A stretch of 64,000 nucleotides of DNA, from assembly GCA_018267095.1 (NCBI GenBank), contig JAFDZC010000018.1, positions 62,001-126,000 on the forward strand. The letters run 5' to 3'. Position numbers and translations under genes: made by a program. This stretch comes from Bacteroidota bacterium (GTDB taxonomy: Bacteria; Bacteroidota; Bacteroidia; Flavobacteriales; Flavobacteriaceae). Position 1 is the stretch's first letter. Every line of letters begins with the position of its first letter. Shown here one piece after another: positions 43,489 through 52,472 of this stretch. The notes under the pieces are model-generated. The model searched no databases. It was not told where the DNA came from and worked only from the letters and a program-made list of their open reading frames with translations.

Positions 43489-44082
43489 TTAGTAATAAAG
43501 TTGACTTTTGTCAATTTCTTTCCAGACTTTTTCGGGCAATAATGGACGAACATTTTTGCGATTTTTGATGCCCTCGCGAATAGCTGTTGACGAAATTTCA
43601 ACCACCGGCGCATTAATTTTATGAATATTCAGATGTTGTGCAATTTCAGGTAAAATGGTTTCTTTTTCTGTAGCTTCACTTGCCATTCTTGGATAAACAT
43701 AAATGCGATGTTGTGCTAAAATAGCTTCGTAGTTTTTCCATTTGTGCAATGTACGCAAGTTGTCTTCGCCCATGATCAGCGAAAACTCATCATCCGGATA
43801 CTTGTCTTGCAAATGCGCCAAAGTATTCACCGTATAATTGGGTTGTGGCAGTTTGAATTCAAAATCCGAAGGTTTGATTTTTGGGTAATCTTCGGTAGCT
43901 AAATACACCAAATCCAAACGCAGATAATCGTTGAGCAAAGTTTCTTTTTTCTTGTGCGGATTGTGTGGCGTGACCATCATCCAGATTTGATCCAAACCCG
44001 AATATTCAGCCATATGGTTGGCAATGATGAGATGTCCCACATGAATGGGGTTGAAGGTTCCGAAATACAATCCGATTTTCAT
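43489..44082 (-). CDS. nadD: nicotinate-nucleotide adenylyltransferase
   Basis: A 197-residue nucleotidyltransferase of NAD synthesis, making deamido-NAD from nicotinate mononucleotide and ATP. GTFNPIHVGHLIIANHM holds the HxGH motif; ISSTAIRE is the second nucleotide-binding motif; MVTPHNPHKKK is family-typical. The frame is open to TTG at 44091, but MKIGLYFGTFNP from 44082 is the correct start. Lies in a run with the acetyltransferase, gmk and yicC genes. Confidence 0.95.
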   Translation of the reverse strand: MKIGLYFGTFNPIHVGHLIIANHMAEYSGLDQIWMMVTPHNPHKKKETLLNDYLRLDLVYLATEDYPKIKPSDFEFKLPQPNYTVNTLAHLQDKYPDDEFSLIMGEDNLRTLHKWKNYEAILAQHRIYVYPRMASEATEKETILPEIAQHLNIHKINAPVVEISSTAIREGIKNRKNVRPLLPEKVWKEIDKSQLYY

Positions 44083-44091
44083 GAAATACAA

Positions 44092-44649
44092 TTATTGAAC
44101 GTAAGCGATTCCGTGTTTCTCTACCGTTTTTATGAGGTGCTTTTTCATTTCTTCAGAAGCGTTTTCTGATTCTGAATAAGTTCTGTCAAAACAGTTTTCT
44201 GCCTGCATTTTTTCTTTTTCATGTGCGAGATAAATATCTGTCTTTTGAACAAATTTAGCCGGATTTCCCACATAAACAGAATTGTCAGGAATGTCTTTAG
44301 TAACCACCGAACCCGCACCAACAATGACATCGTCTCCAATGGTAACGCCCGGCAAAATGATACTCGAAGCACCGATAAAAACCCGATTTCCAATGTGGGT
44401 GTTTTTAATTTTTGTATACCCTAGGTGAGTCCAAGTACTGGCGTCATGAGCTAAAATATGAACGTTCGGCGCCAAAGTAACATCGTCGCCAATACAGATG
44501 TGCCAAGCATGGGAATAATCAATAATACAACCTTCGCGCATGTTGAAGTTTTGGCCAACTTTCAACCCTTTTTTCTTTAAAATCTCCAAAGTATTTGGGC
44601 TTTTGATTCCCAAAAGAGCTTTGATAAAATTTTTTAGGCGCGCATTCAT
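44092..44649 (-). CDS. hexapeptide-repeat acyltransferase
   Basis: A 185-residue left-handed beta-helix protein. Hexapeptide repeats run through about residues 35-150 (ICIGDDVTLAPNVHILAH, IGNRVFIGASSIILPG, VTIGDDVIVGAGSVVTKDI, and PDNSVYVGNPAKFV), the pattern of the maltose/galactoside O-acetyltransferase and serine acetyltransferase superfamily. The acceptor is unknown; cell-envelope sugar is plausible. Gene spacing of 9 bp to nadD and 5 bp to gmk suggests one transcript. Confidence 0.88.
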   Translation of the reverse strand: MNARLKNFIKALLGIKSPNTLEILKKKGLKVGQNFNMREGCIIDYSHAWHICIGDDVTLAPNVHILAHDASTWTHLGYTKIKNTHIGNRVFIGASSIILPGVTIGDDVIVGAGSVVTKDIPDNSVYVGNPAKFVQKTDIYLAHEKEKMQAENCFDRTYSESENASEEMKKHLIKTVEKHGIAYVQ

Positions 44650-44654
44650 AACCG

Positions 44655-45227
44655 CTATTTTCTGATGAATGATTGAACCAATTCGTAGGCTTCTCGTTTG
44701 GCTTGATCTAAATCATAATTCTTGATGATTTTGTCAAATTGCGGAGCAGTCGCCAACTCAACGTGTGCTTTGGCAATGCGCATATTGATTTTATCTTCGC
44801 TTTCGGTAGAGCGTTCTTTGAGTCGTCGTTTGAGCTCATCTACACTCGGCGGTTTGACAAAAACTGCCAAGGTTTCTTCGGGAAATTTCTTTTTGATACG
44901 CAAACCACCGGCTACATCAATGTCAAAAATCACATTTTTGCCTAAAGCCCAAATTCGCTCAACTTCGCTTTTTAGGGTACCGTAAAAGTTGTCGCGGTAT
45001 ACTTCTTCCCATTCAATAAAATCTTCGGCTTTGATGTGTTTTTTAAAATCCTCGATAGACATGAAATAATAGTCTTTCCCGTCTATTTCTTGTCCGCGCG
45101 GTGCGCGCGTGGCTGCAGAAATCGAGAATTCTAATTCGAGTTCGGGCAATCCCAATAAATGTCTGACAATGGTGGTTTTGCCTGAGCCAGATGGCGCCGA
45201 AAAGACAATGAGTTTCCCTTTTTTCAT
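44655..45227 (-). CDS. gmk: guanylate kinase
   Basis: A 190-residue kinase converting GMP to GDP. P-loop SAPSGSGKTTIVRHLL at the N-terminus, GMP-binding SISAATRAPRGQEIDGKDYYF and the FIEWEEVYRDNFYGTLKSEVE stretch, all at family positions and normal length. Confidence 0.97.
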   Translation of the reverse strand: MKKGKLIVFSAPSGSGKTTIVRHLLGLPELELEFSISAATRAPRGQEIDGKDYYFMSIEDFKKHIKAEDFIEWEEVYRDNFYGTLKSEVERIWALGKNVIFDIDVAGGLRIKKKFPEETLAVFVKPPSVDELKRRLKERSTESEDKINMRIAKAHVELATAPQFDKIIKNYDLDQAKREAYELVQSFIRK

Positions 45228-45257
45228 CAGTAGATACAGTTATGCTGTTGTTGTATG

Positions 45258-46118
45258 TTAGAGTACATTGAGTACTTGCTCTTTGATTTTTTCAAGTTCA
45301 TCCTTCATCATTACCACAAGTTTTTGCATTTCGGAATGATTGGATTTAGAACCCATCGTATTGATTTCACGCCCCATTTCTTGGGTAATAAAACCGAGTT
45401 TTCTGCCATTGGCTTCACTTCCGGCTAAGGTTTCAATGAAATAATTCAGATGACTTTCCAGACGAACTTTCTCTTCAGTGATGTCGTATTTTTCGAGGTA
45501 AAAAATGAGTTCTTGCTCAAATCTGTTTTCGTCTACATTTTCTTTGAGTTCATCTAAAGCTGTGCGCAGTCTGGTTTTAACGGTTTCTACGCGCTCAGCA
45601 TCATACGCCAAAGCCTGATGCATCAAACTCAAAATATTGCCAATGCGGTGCAAGAATTCTTTTTCGAGCGCAACGCCTTCGTCTTTTCGGAATTGATTGA
45701 TGTTGTCTAATGCTTGATTGATGACGGTTTGAATTTGTTTCCACTCTTCGGGATCAATATCGTCGCGTTCGGTTTTGAGCGCATCAGGCATACGAACAGC
45801 CATTTTCATGAGCTCGGTCGGATCGGCCTCGGGCAAAATTTCCCGCATCTGTGCAATGTAACCTTTGATAATCGGCGCATTGATTTTTGAAGAAGTTTCC
45901 TCGCCGGTAATTTCAACAAAAATCGAAAAATCTACTTTTCCACGCTCGAGCGATTGTGCGATTTGATTGCGCAAACTAAGTTCCATTTCACGATAGACCG
46001 AAGGCATACGCGTGTTTAAATCTAAGCCTTTGCTGTTGAGTGATTTGATTTCGACAGTAATTTTTTTGGTGGCCAACTGCAAGGTTGCTTTACCAAAACC
46101 GGTCATGGATTGTATCAT
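45258..46118 (-). CDS. YicC/YloC family endoribonuclease
   Basis: A 286-residue protein with the family's N-terminal MIQSMTGFGKA, the SLNSKGLDLNTRMP segment and the conserved end REINTMGSKSNHSEMQKLV followed by MKDELEKIKEQVLNV. Members are implicated in RNA decay, including small RNA turnover. Lies directly upstream of gmk (30 bp), the common arrangement. Confidence 0.95.
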   Translation of the reverse strand: MIQSMTGFGKATLQLATKKITVEIKSLNSKGLDLNTRMPSVYREMELSLRNQIAQSLERGKVDFSIFVEITGEETSSKINAPIIKGYIAQMREILPEADPTELMKMAVRMPDALKTERDDIDPEEWKQIQTVINQALDNINQFRKDEGVALEKEFLHRIGNILSLMHQALAYDAERVETVKTRLRTALDELKENVDENRFEQELIFYLEKYDITEEKVRLESHLNYFIETLAGSEANGRKLGFITQEMGREINTMGSKSNHSEMQKLVVMMKDELEKIKEQVLNVL

Positions 46119-46163
46119 ACTAATTCAATAAAAAAGAAACCAAAGATACACAAAACCGCTAGT

Positions 46164-47060
46164 TTAGGACGATGGCTTGGGCGTATTTTTCTGAGTGACC
46201 AAATAAACACCCGCAAAAATCAAAGCCGCGGCGGTGAGTTTGATGCTGTTGAGCTGATCTTTACCCAAACCAATCGCAATGAGCGCTGCAAACAAAGGCT
46301 GCAAGTAGATAAAAACAGCCACGGTGGTTGGCTTGAGTTCGCGCATCGAAAGCAAGTTGAGCAAATACGTTCCAAAGGTTGAAAACACGATGACAAAGCC
46401 AATTTTCCAATACAAATCAGTTGGAATTTGACACCAAACAATTTCACCTAATTCACTCCAACCAAAAGGCAAAACCATCAAAAGGCCGAAGGTGTAAATC
46501 CATTTTACGAGCACAAAAGCATCATAACGCGCCATAATGTTTTTAACGATGATTAAATACAGTCCGTAAGAAACCGCATTGATAAAAACCAATAAATTCC
46601 CCAAAGTAGCGTTGGGCGCGCCGCTGTATGATTTGCCAAACGCAATGAGCAATAAAGTTCCGGCCAGTCCGAGCAAGATGCCCAAAACTTTGAGCGGTTT
46701 CATTTTTTCACGCAACAAAAGCGCTGACAAAACCAAAACGATGATGGGCGTTGTCACCATAATTACCGCTGCTGAAATAGGCGAAGTCAAACTCAATCCT
46801 TTGAAAAAAGTCAACATGTTGATGGCGACACCAAAAAGAGCGGCTGCCATAATTCTGAAATAATCTTCGCGGGCGATTTTTTGTTTTTTCCGAAAAGCCG
46901 CTATCAGCCAAAAAAGGATAGTAGAGCCCGCCACCCGCAGTAAGATAAAACCAAAAGGTTGAACATACCTCGGCATGACATCTTTAGCAATGGTAAAAGT
47001 CATTCCGTAGATGATTGAAACCGATAGAGCGGCCAACAAGGCCCATTTGCGCGCCGTCAT
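46164..47060 (-). CDS. EamA/DMT family transporter
   Basis: A 298-residue membrane protein with ten hydrophobic segments and two EamA repeats; second repeat includes GTYLLNLLSMRELKPTTVAVF and YLQPLFAAL, which are family hallmarks. Likely exports or takes up small metabolites; substrate unknown. Its start overlaps the stop of the ArsC/Spx-like gene by one base. Confidence 0.92.
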   Translation of the reverse strand: MTARKWALLAALSVSIIYGMTFTIAKDVMPRYVQPFGFILLRVAGSTILFWLIAAFRKKQKIAREDYFRIMAAALFGVAINMLTFFKGLSLTSPISAAVIMVTTPIIVLVLSALLLREKMKPLKVLGILLGLAGTLLLIAFGKSYSGAPNATLGNLLVFINAVSYGLYLIIVKNIMARYDAFVLVKWIYTFGLLMVLPFGWSELGEIVWCQIPTDLYWKIGFVIVFSTFGTYLLNLLSMRELKPTTVAVFIYLQPLFAALIAIGLGKDQLNSIKLTAAALIFAGVYLVTQKNTPKPSS

Positions 47061-47410
47061 TATTCTAGAGCTTCTATGGCTTTTTGAACAATTGCTGCTT
47101 GGTTGCCGATGAATATTTTTCCGTCAATAACAAAAACTGGACGACTCAAAAAAGTATAGTGTTCCAGCAAATACCGGCGATAATCTTCTTCGGAAAGATT
47201 TTGGTCTTTGAGGCCGAGCGATTTATACAATTGGGCTTTTCGGCTAAAGAGCGCCTCGTAGCTTCCGGCCAATGATTTCAATTTATCTACTTCTACTTCG
47301 GTGAGCGGCGCTTGTTTGATGTCGTGTAGTTGCAAGCCGTGATTTTCAGGCAGCGACTTAAGAATCTTTTGGCAGGTATCGCATGATTTGAGATAGTAAA
47401 CGGTATTCAT
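47060..47410 (-). CDS. ArsC/Spx family protein
   Basis: A 116-residue thioredoxin-fold protein. The N-terminal YYLKSCDTCQKIL carries a CxxC (Cys10 and Cys13), and FLSRPVFVIDGKIFIGNQ matches the SRP-type C-terminal part of the family. Members include arsenate reductases and Spx-like regulators; the CxxC fits an Spx-like redox protein, but the RNA polymerase-binding role is not shown. Confidence 0.88.
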   Translation of the reverse strand: MNTVYYLKSCDTCQKILKSLPENHGLQLHDIKQAPLTEVEVDKLKSLAGSYEALFSRKAQLYKSLGLKDQNLSEEDYRRYLLEHYTFLSRPVFVIDGKIFIGNQAAIVQKAIEALE

Positions 47411-47477
47411 AGAAAATCTTTTTGCAAAGAAAATTCATTTGCCGCCAAAATGAGTACTTTTAAGCAAAAATATCTCT

Positions 47478-47939
47478 ATGCAAACTGCTTTTGAAATCAA
47501 CAGAACCAGCCGAAATGTATTGCTTTCATTTCTAGACAAATATTCATTAGAACAACTCAATAAAATTCCCGATGGCTTTTCAAACAATCTGATTTGGAAC
47601 ATTGGTCATATTATCGTAGTGCAGCAAATGTTGGTCTATAAACTTTCGGGTTTGCCGATGATGGTATCGGATGAGGTGGTTGAAAAATACCGAAAAGGCA
47701 CCAAGCCGGAAGACGAAGCGAGCGCAGCTGAAGTAGCACAAATTCGCGATTTATTGTTTAAAACCATCGAGCAAACACAAGCCGATTATCAAGCCGGAAA
47801 ATTTAACGGAACTACTTTTAACGGATTTACTTCGATGTCGGGTTTTACGATGAATTCAGTCGAAGATGCGATTTCATTCAACAATTATCACGAAGCCACA
47901 CATACCGGCATCATGATGGGCATTCGCAAGTTTATTTGA
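47478..47939 (+). CDS. DinB-like domain protein
   Basis: A 153-residue four-helix protein of the DinB/YfiT type. The metal site is marked by NLIWNIGHIIVVQQM and NYHEATHTGIMMG with histidines in the usual places. Such proteins include thiol transferases and uncharacterised metal-dependent enzymes. Ends overlapping the convergent lipoprotein gene by 8 bp. Confidence 0.88.
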   Translation: MQTAFEINRTSRNVLLSFLDKYSLEQLNKIPDGFSNNLIWNIGHIIVVQQMLVYKLSGLPMMVSDEVVEKYRKGTKPEDEASAAEVAQIRDLLFKTIEQTQADYQAGKFNGTTFNGFTSMSGFTMNSVEDAISFNNYHEATHTGIMMGIRKFI

Positions 47940-48693
47940 GCTTGAGCAACGGTTCAATTTCTTTGCGCGGAACAGCCACTTCAATATCGCCGAAGGCATA
48001 AGCAGCAATTTCATAAGGATTGTAATGAAAAACCACCGCTGTTTTGGTCAAATAAATATTCTCGGGTAAAAAGAACTGATTGTTCGGAATGAAATATCCG
48101 GCTTCAGTTAAGGAAGTTTTCGAATCAATTTTATTTTGTTTTCGGAACTGTTTTTCCACCAGAGAAGCTACTGAAAGGGTGTCGGTAAACAATTGTCGGC
48201 TGGAAATTCTTTGACCGGTTTTTGAATCGTAAAATTCAGATAAAGTAGCGCCATAACCATGAGCTCCACCGGTAAAAGTGTAGTATTCCAACACCATATT
48301 CACCATTCGATCTGATTGCCATTGAAGACGACATTTTCCGGTCGCTTCCCATGAAGGAGGAAGCACTTTGAATCGCTCGAGAAATTCACTTTTGATCTGA
48401 TTGTGCGTATTGATAAAACTATTAGTCAGTTCAAGATAGTTTTTGGCTTCCTGCGGTTTTTCGCCCACATACATAGCGCGGCGAATCATTTTAAAAACTG
48501 AATTATTGATGCTATCGGCTGCAGTTGATTTGTCCGTTGCTGCAACGATGTCTAAATTGAATTTGGCGCAACCTTCATGCGGCTGACAATTCTCTTTGCT
48601 CTGCGCTTGATAGTGTTGCGGCTCAAAGGTAATTTTTGATTGACACGAAGCGAGAATCAAGGCTGAAAAACACAAAAACCAAAGCTTTTTCAT
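47932..48693 (-). CDS. DUF4163/DUF3298 lipoprotein
   Basis: A 253-residue predicted lipoprotein (lipobox ASC after the signal sequence). It has a DUF4163-type N-terminal half and a DUF3298 C-terminal half, with the family stretch GGAHGYGATLSEFYDSKTGQ and FHYNPYEIAAYAFGDIEVAVP. DUF3298 domains occur in secreted and cell-wall-associated proteins such as RsiV-type anti-sigma factors, where they bind lysozyme in Bacillus; whether this applies here is unknown. Confidence 0.85.
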   Translation of the reverse strand: MKKLWFLCFSALILASCQSKITFEPQHYQAQSKENCQPHEGCAKFNLDIVAATDKSTAADSINNSVFKMIRRAMYVGEKPQEAKNYLELTNSFINTHNQIKSEFLERFKVLPPSWEATGKCRLQWQSDRMVNMVLEYYTFTGGAHGYGATLSEFYDSKTGQRISSRQLFTDTLSVASLVEKQFRKQNKIDSKTSLTEAGYFIPNNQFFLPENIYLTKTAVVFHYNPYEIAAYAFGDIEVAVPRKEIEPLLKLK

Positions 48694-48742
48694 AAGTTGC
48701 TATATTTTTACTAAAGGTAACGCATGATTTGATAATTAAAGA

Positions 48743-48750
48743 TAAATTTG
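48743..48750 (+). promoter_or_regulatory. -7 element of the PLP-enzyme gene
   Basis: TAAATTTG, exact TAnnTTTG match, 17 bp before the ATG at 48767. The TTTG at 48728-48731 is only 11 bp away, too close for a standard -33. Confidence 0.45.
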
Positions 48751-48766
48751 GCAAAAAATAAAATAT

Positions 48767-49909
48767 ATGAAATTCAATACCAAAACCATACACGGCGGAC
48801 AACACCACGAGCCGGTCACCGGAGCGGTCATGCCCCCGGTTTTTCAGACTTCAACTTATGCGCAAGTAACACCCGGAAAACCTGTTGGGGATTATGAATA
48901 CAGTCGTGCCGCAAATCCGACGCGACAAGCTTTAGAAGACGCTTTGGCCTCGATTGAGAACGGTGCGCGCGGTTTGGCTTTTTCATCCGGATTAGCCGCT
49001 ACCGACTGTTTGTTGCGCATGTTTAAAGCCGGCGATGAAGTCATTGCGATGGATGATTTGTACGGAGGAACGTATCGTTTGTTTACGCGTTTGTACCAAG
49101 ACAGCGGCATCAAGTTTCACTTTGTGGACATGAACGATTTTGAGAAATTTCAGTCGCTCATCAATCAAAACACAAAACTGGTTTGGGTCGAAACTCCGAC
49201 CAATCCGCTGATGAAATTGGCCGATATTGCAGAAATTGCTAAAATTACTAAAAAGCACAACATTCTATTTGCGGTTGACAACACCTTTGCCACACCTTAT
49301 TTGCAACGCCCATTAGACTTAGGCGCCGACATTGTGATGCATTCAGCTACCAAATATTTGGGCGGACACAGCGATGTCATTGCCGGAGCTTTGATCATTA
49401 AAGACAAAGAACTCGGCGATGAATTGCACTTCAAACAATTCGCCACCGGAGGAACGCTTGGGCCGATGGATAGCTATTTGGTTTTGCGCGGCATCAAAAC
49501 ACTGCATTTGCGTGTGCAGCGTCATTGTGAGAACGGAGAGAAAGTTGTTGCTTTTTTGAGCAGTCATCCTAAAATTGCACAAGTATATTATCCTGGCTTG
49601 GCGTCACATCCTTTTCACGAAGTAGCCAAAAAGCAAATGAGTGGTTTTGGCGGAATGGTTTCGTTTACGTTTAAATCCGGTTTGAAAAAAGATGCTACGG
49701 ATTTCCTTGAAAAACTCAAAGTTTTCACCTTGGCCGAGTCGTTGGGCGGCGTTGAATCTTTGGCCAACCACCCAGCACTGATGACGCATGCTTCTATTCC
49801 TGAAGACAAACGAAAAGAAATCGGAATCACCGATGATTTGGTTCGATTGAGCGTCGGAATTGAAGATGCTGATGATTTAATTGAAGACTTAAAACAAGCA
49901 TTATTGTAA
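48767..49909 (+). CDS. Cys/Met metabolism PLP-dependent enzyme (cystathionine gamma-synthase/lyase type)
   Basis: A 380-residue gamma-family PLP enzyme. PLP-binding Lys is in HSATKYLGGHSDV; AFSSGLAATDCLLR and VETPTNPLMKLADI are cofactor-contact stretches; TLAESLGGVESLANHPALMTH binds substrate. Both cystathionine gamma-synthase and gamma-lyase have this motif set, so the direction of the reaction is not decided. Single gene between divergent lipoprotein gene and a terminator. Confidence 0.94.
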   Translation: MKFNTKTIHGGQHHEPVTGAVMPPVFQTSTYAQVTPGKPVGDYEYSRAANPTRQALEDALASIENGARGLAFSSGLAATDCLLRMFKAGDEVIAMDDLYGGTYRLFTRLYQDSGIKFHFVDMNDFEKFQSLINQNTKLVWVETPTNPLMKLADIAEIAKITKKHNILFAVDNTFATPYLQRPLDLGADIVMHSATKYLGGHSDVIAGALIIKDKELGDELHFKQFATGGTLGPMDSYLVLRGIKTLHLRVQRHCENGEKVVAFLSSHPKIAQVYYPGLASHPFHEVAKKQMSGFGGMVSFTFKSGLKKDATDFLEKLKVFTLAESLGGVESLANHPALMTHASIPEDKRKEIGITDDLVRLSVGIEDADDLIEDLKQALL

Positions 49910-49913
49910 TAAA

Positions 49914-49942
49914 AAAAGCCCGATGAACAATCGGGCTTTTTT
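49914..49942. terminator. bidirectional terminator between the PLP enzyme and barrel-protein genes
   Basis: AAAAGCCCGAT pairs with ATCGGGCTTTT across a 5-base loop: 11 bp with T-runs on both sides, between two convergent genes. Confidence 0.92.
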
Positions 49943-49964
49943 ATGAATATAATATCAATATCTA

Positions 49965-50753
49965 TTATTGAATGTAATAAATGTATCCTACGTTAAACCA
50001 AATGAGCCAATCGTTAGCTTTGTTCTCAGTATAGATATTGGGGTTCGGATTCAAACCGTCGACCCAATCAGAGAAGTAATACTGCCATCTAAAATCCGCG
50101 AGTAAATCAGAAGAAGAGGTGAGTTTATAACGTGTTCCTACACTCCAAACCACTGACCAGACTGTTCCGGTTCCGTTTTCGGTAGCATTGTAATATTTTA
50201 CAGGAGTTGTTGCAGGTTGATTTAATTTGCCCAGTGTTGAATATGCACTAGGGTCATAAAAACTGAATTGTCCTCCGAAACTCACATAAGGAGCAAAAGC
50301 GCCAACAGTCGCTGTAAAGTCTCTAATGCTTAGAGGAAAATACTCTAATTGCATACCGATATTGGTCACAGCAGTTGATCCGCGCATGGCTCTTAGCTGA
50401 CGATTGAAGAGCTTTTTTCGATCTCCGTCTACCCATTCTCCGTAGTGACGCAAATTGGTTTTATTGAAAGACAATTCACTTCTGAGTTTGAAGTGGTCAT
50501 TAAAATAAGTTTCGGGATTGTAGCAATTACAATCAGCTCGATAAGAGAAATTCAGATAGTGAATGAGCCCGATTCCGTATCCGGTATTTCCGGCATTGGT
50601 GTTATAGTTATGTCTTTCGCCATAGTCTGACTGAAAAGCCACTGGCCCGGCTATAACTCCGACTTCATGCGAAAAACCAAACTGAGCTTGCGCTTGCTTG
50701 GAAAGCCCCAAAACAAATAGCAAGGTCAATAAAAGATACTTGGGCATTTTCAT
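49965..50753 (-). CDS. THC0290_0291-type outer-membrane protein
   Basis: A 262-residue exported protein; start at ATG 50753 (MKMPKYLLL) gives a signal peptide ending AQAQF, while an upstream start would add an unlikely 20-residue tail. The mature chain has many beta strands (HEVGVIAGPVAFQSDYG, FRWQYYFSDWVDGLNPNPN) and ends FNVGYIYYIQ, as in outer-membrane barrels. It matches a flavobacterial protein type named THC0290_0291, of unknown function. Confidence 0.8.
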   Translation of the reverse strand: MKMPKYLLLTLLFVLGLSKQAQAQFGFSHEVGVIAGPVAFQSDYGERHNYNTNAGNTGYGIGLIHYLNFSYRADCNCYNPETYFNDHFKLRSELSFNKTNLRHYGEWVDGDRKKLFNRQLRAMRGSTAVTNIGMQLEYFPLSIRDFTATVGAFAPYVSFGGQFSFYDPSAYSTLGKLNQPATTPVKYYNATENGTGTVWSVVWSVGTRYKLTSSSDLLADFRWQYYFSDWVDGLNPNPNIYTENKANDWLIWFNVGYIYYIQ

Positions 50754-50950
50754 ATGGATTATTTCAATTCTCGACAAATATATAAAAACATCATTCACTT
50801 TAAAAAAAAACATTTTTTATTAAACGATGAAATGTAGATTTTGGTTTTTGGTTTCAATATATTAACACACAAAACATGTTTTTGCCAAGCATTCAATTGA
50901 GCTTAGATTAAGAATCTGAAAAAAAAGTATCGGTCAAATTCATAAAAATG

Positions 50951-50958
50951 TATATTTG
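50951..50958 (+). promoter_or_regulatory. -7 element of gdhA
   Basis: TATATTTG, exact TAnnTTTG match, 50 bp before the ATG at 51008. It overlaps an open upstream extension of the frame, which supports the downstream start. Confidence 0.5.
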
Positions 50959-51007
50959 TCGCCGAATAACGAAAACGTTTTCATTAAACGATTATAATCT
51001 ACAAATT

Positions 51008-52351
51008 ATGTCACAAAGTATCAATGCATTTATCGACTTGGTTGCTAAAAGAAACGGTCACGAACCTGAGTTTATGCAAGCAGTTAAGGAAGTAGCTGAA
51101 ACAGTTATTCCGTTTATCGAACAAAATAAAAAATACCAAAACAAAATGCTCTTGGAGCGCATGGTTGAACCAGAACGTGTGATTATGTTCCGCGTTTGTT
51201 GGATTGATGATGCCGGAAACACACAAGTGAACCGCGGTTACAGAATTCAAATGAATTCTGCCATTGGCCCATATAAAGGAGGAATTCGTTTTCATCCTAC
51301 CGTAAATTTGAGCATTTTGAAATTCTTGGCTTTTGAGCAAGTATTCAAAAACTCATTGACCACTTTACCAATGGGCGGTGGTAAAGGAGGTTCTGATTTT
51401 GATCCGAAAGGAAAATCAGACAACGAAATCATGCGTTTCTGCCAAGCATTCATGACTGAATTACAAAGACATATCGGAGCTGATACCGACGTTCCTGCAG
51501 GAGATATCGGTGTGGGTGGAAGAGAAGTAGGTTATATGTTTGGTCAATACAAAAAATTGCGCAACGAGTTCACCGGAGTTCTTACCGGAAAAGGAATTTC
51601 GTTCGGAGGTTCACTGATTCGTCCTGAAGCCACTGGATATGGCGATGTGTATTTTGCACAAAACATGTTGGCTACCCGCGGAGAAAGTTTTGCTGGTAAA
51701 ACGGTCGTAGTTTCTGGTTCAGGAAATGTGGCACAATACGCTATTGAAAAAGCTACAGAATTGGGCGGAAAAGTAGTTACGGCTTCTGATTCATCAGGAT
51801 ATATTTACGATGCCGACGGAATCAACGCTGAGAAATTGGCTTTCTTGATGGAAATCAAAAACGTTCGTTACGGGCGTATCAATGAATATTTAGAAAAATA
51901 TCCAAACGCAAAATTTGTCGCCGGAAAACGCCCATGGGAAGTAAAATGCGATGTGGCGCTTCCGTGCGCAACGCAAAACGAACTCAATGGAGATGAAGCA
52001 AAAATGCTTGTTGCCAATGGATGTATCTGTGTGGCTGAAGGTGCTAATATGCCATCAACGCCTGAGGCTATTGAAGTATTCTTGGCTGCGAAAATTTTGT
52101 TTGCTCCCGGAAAAGCTTCTAACGCCGGTGGTGTTGCCACTTCAGGTTTAGAGATGTCACAAAACTCATTGCGTTTGAGTTGGACACGTGAAGAAGTAGA
52201 TCAACGTTTACACAGAATTATGAGTGATATTCACGAAGCTTGTGTACAATACGGTAAAGACGAAACCGGATTTGTTGACTATGTAAAAGGAGCTAATATT
52301 GCCGGTTTTGTAAAAGTAGCCGACGCAATGTTAGGTCAAGGAGTTGTATAA
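51008..52351 (+). CDS. gdhA: NADP-specific glutamate dehydrogenase
   Basis: A 447-residue enzyme that makes glutamate from 2-oxoglutarate and ammonia. The substrate Lys region is PMGGGKGGSDFDPKGKSD; the nucleotide-binding motif is VVSGSGNVAQYA; NAGGVATSGLEMSQN is conserved in hexameric bacterial enzymes. The frame extends back to 50948, but MSQSINAFIDLVAKRN from 51008 fits the family and the promoter lies inside the extension. Confidence 0.95.
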   Translation: MSQSINAFIDLVAKRNGHEPEFMQAVKEVAETVIPFIEQNKKYQNKMLLERMVEPERVIMFRVCWIDDAGNTQVNRGYRIQMNSAIGPYKGGIRFHPTVNLSILKFLAFEQVFKNSLTTLPMGGGKGGSDFDPKGKSDNEIMRFCQAFMTELQRHIGADTDVPAGDIGVGGREVGYMFGQYKKLRNEFTGVLTGKGISFGGSLIRPEATGYGDVYFAQNMLATRGESFAGKTVVVSGSGNVAQYAIEKATELGGKVVTASDSSGYIYDADGINAEKLAFLMEIKNVRYGRINEYLEKYPNAKFVAGKRPWEVKCDVALPCATQNELNGDEAKMLVANGCICVAEGANMPSTPEAIEVFLAAKILFAPGKASNAGGVATSGLEMSQNSLRLSWTREEVDQRLHRIMSDIHEACVQYGKDETGFVDYVKGANIAGFVKVADAMLGQGVV

Positions 52352-52371
52352 TCAACCACCACCAAATATAG

Positions 52372-52406
52372 AAAGCCTTTCTGCAGTTGTCGGAAAGGCT
52401 TTTTTT
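52372..52406 (+). terminator. terminator of gdhA
   Basis: AAAGCCTTTC pairs with GAAAGGCTTT around an 11-base loop, followed by TTTTTT. Confidence 0.92.
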
Positions 52407-52445
52407 ATGATTGAATATTAAATCGAAGCTTTTTTCGTTTTCTGC

Positions 52446-52453
52446 TATATTTG
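52446..52453 (+). promoter_or_regulatory. -7 element of porZ
   Basis: TATATTTG, exact TAnnTTTG match, 20 bp before the ATG at 52473. No -33 at the usual distance. Confidence 0.5.
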
Positions 52454-52472
52454 TGACTCAATAAACTTGTTC

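Noticed and set aside
50948-51007. N-terminal extension of glutamate dehydrogenase
   Set aside because: The TATATTTG promoter element lies within it and the family start is at 51008.
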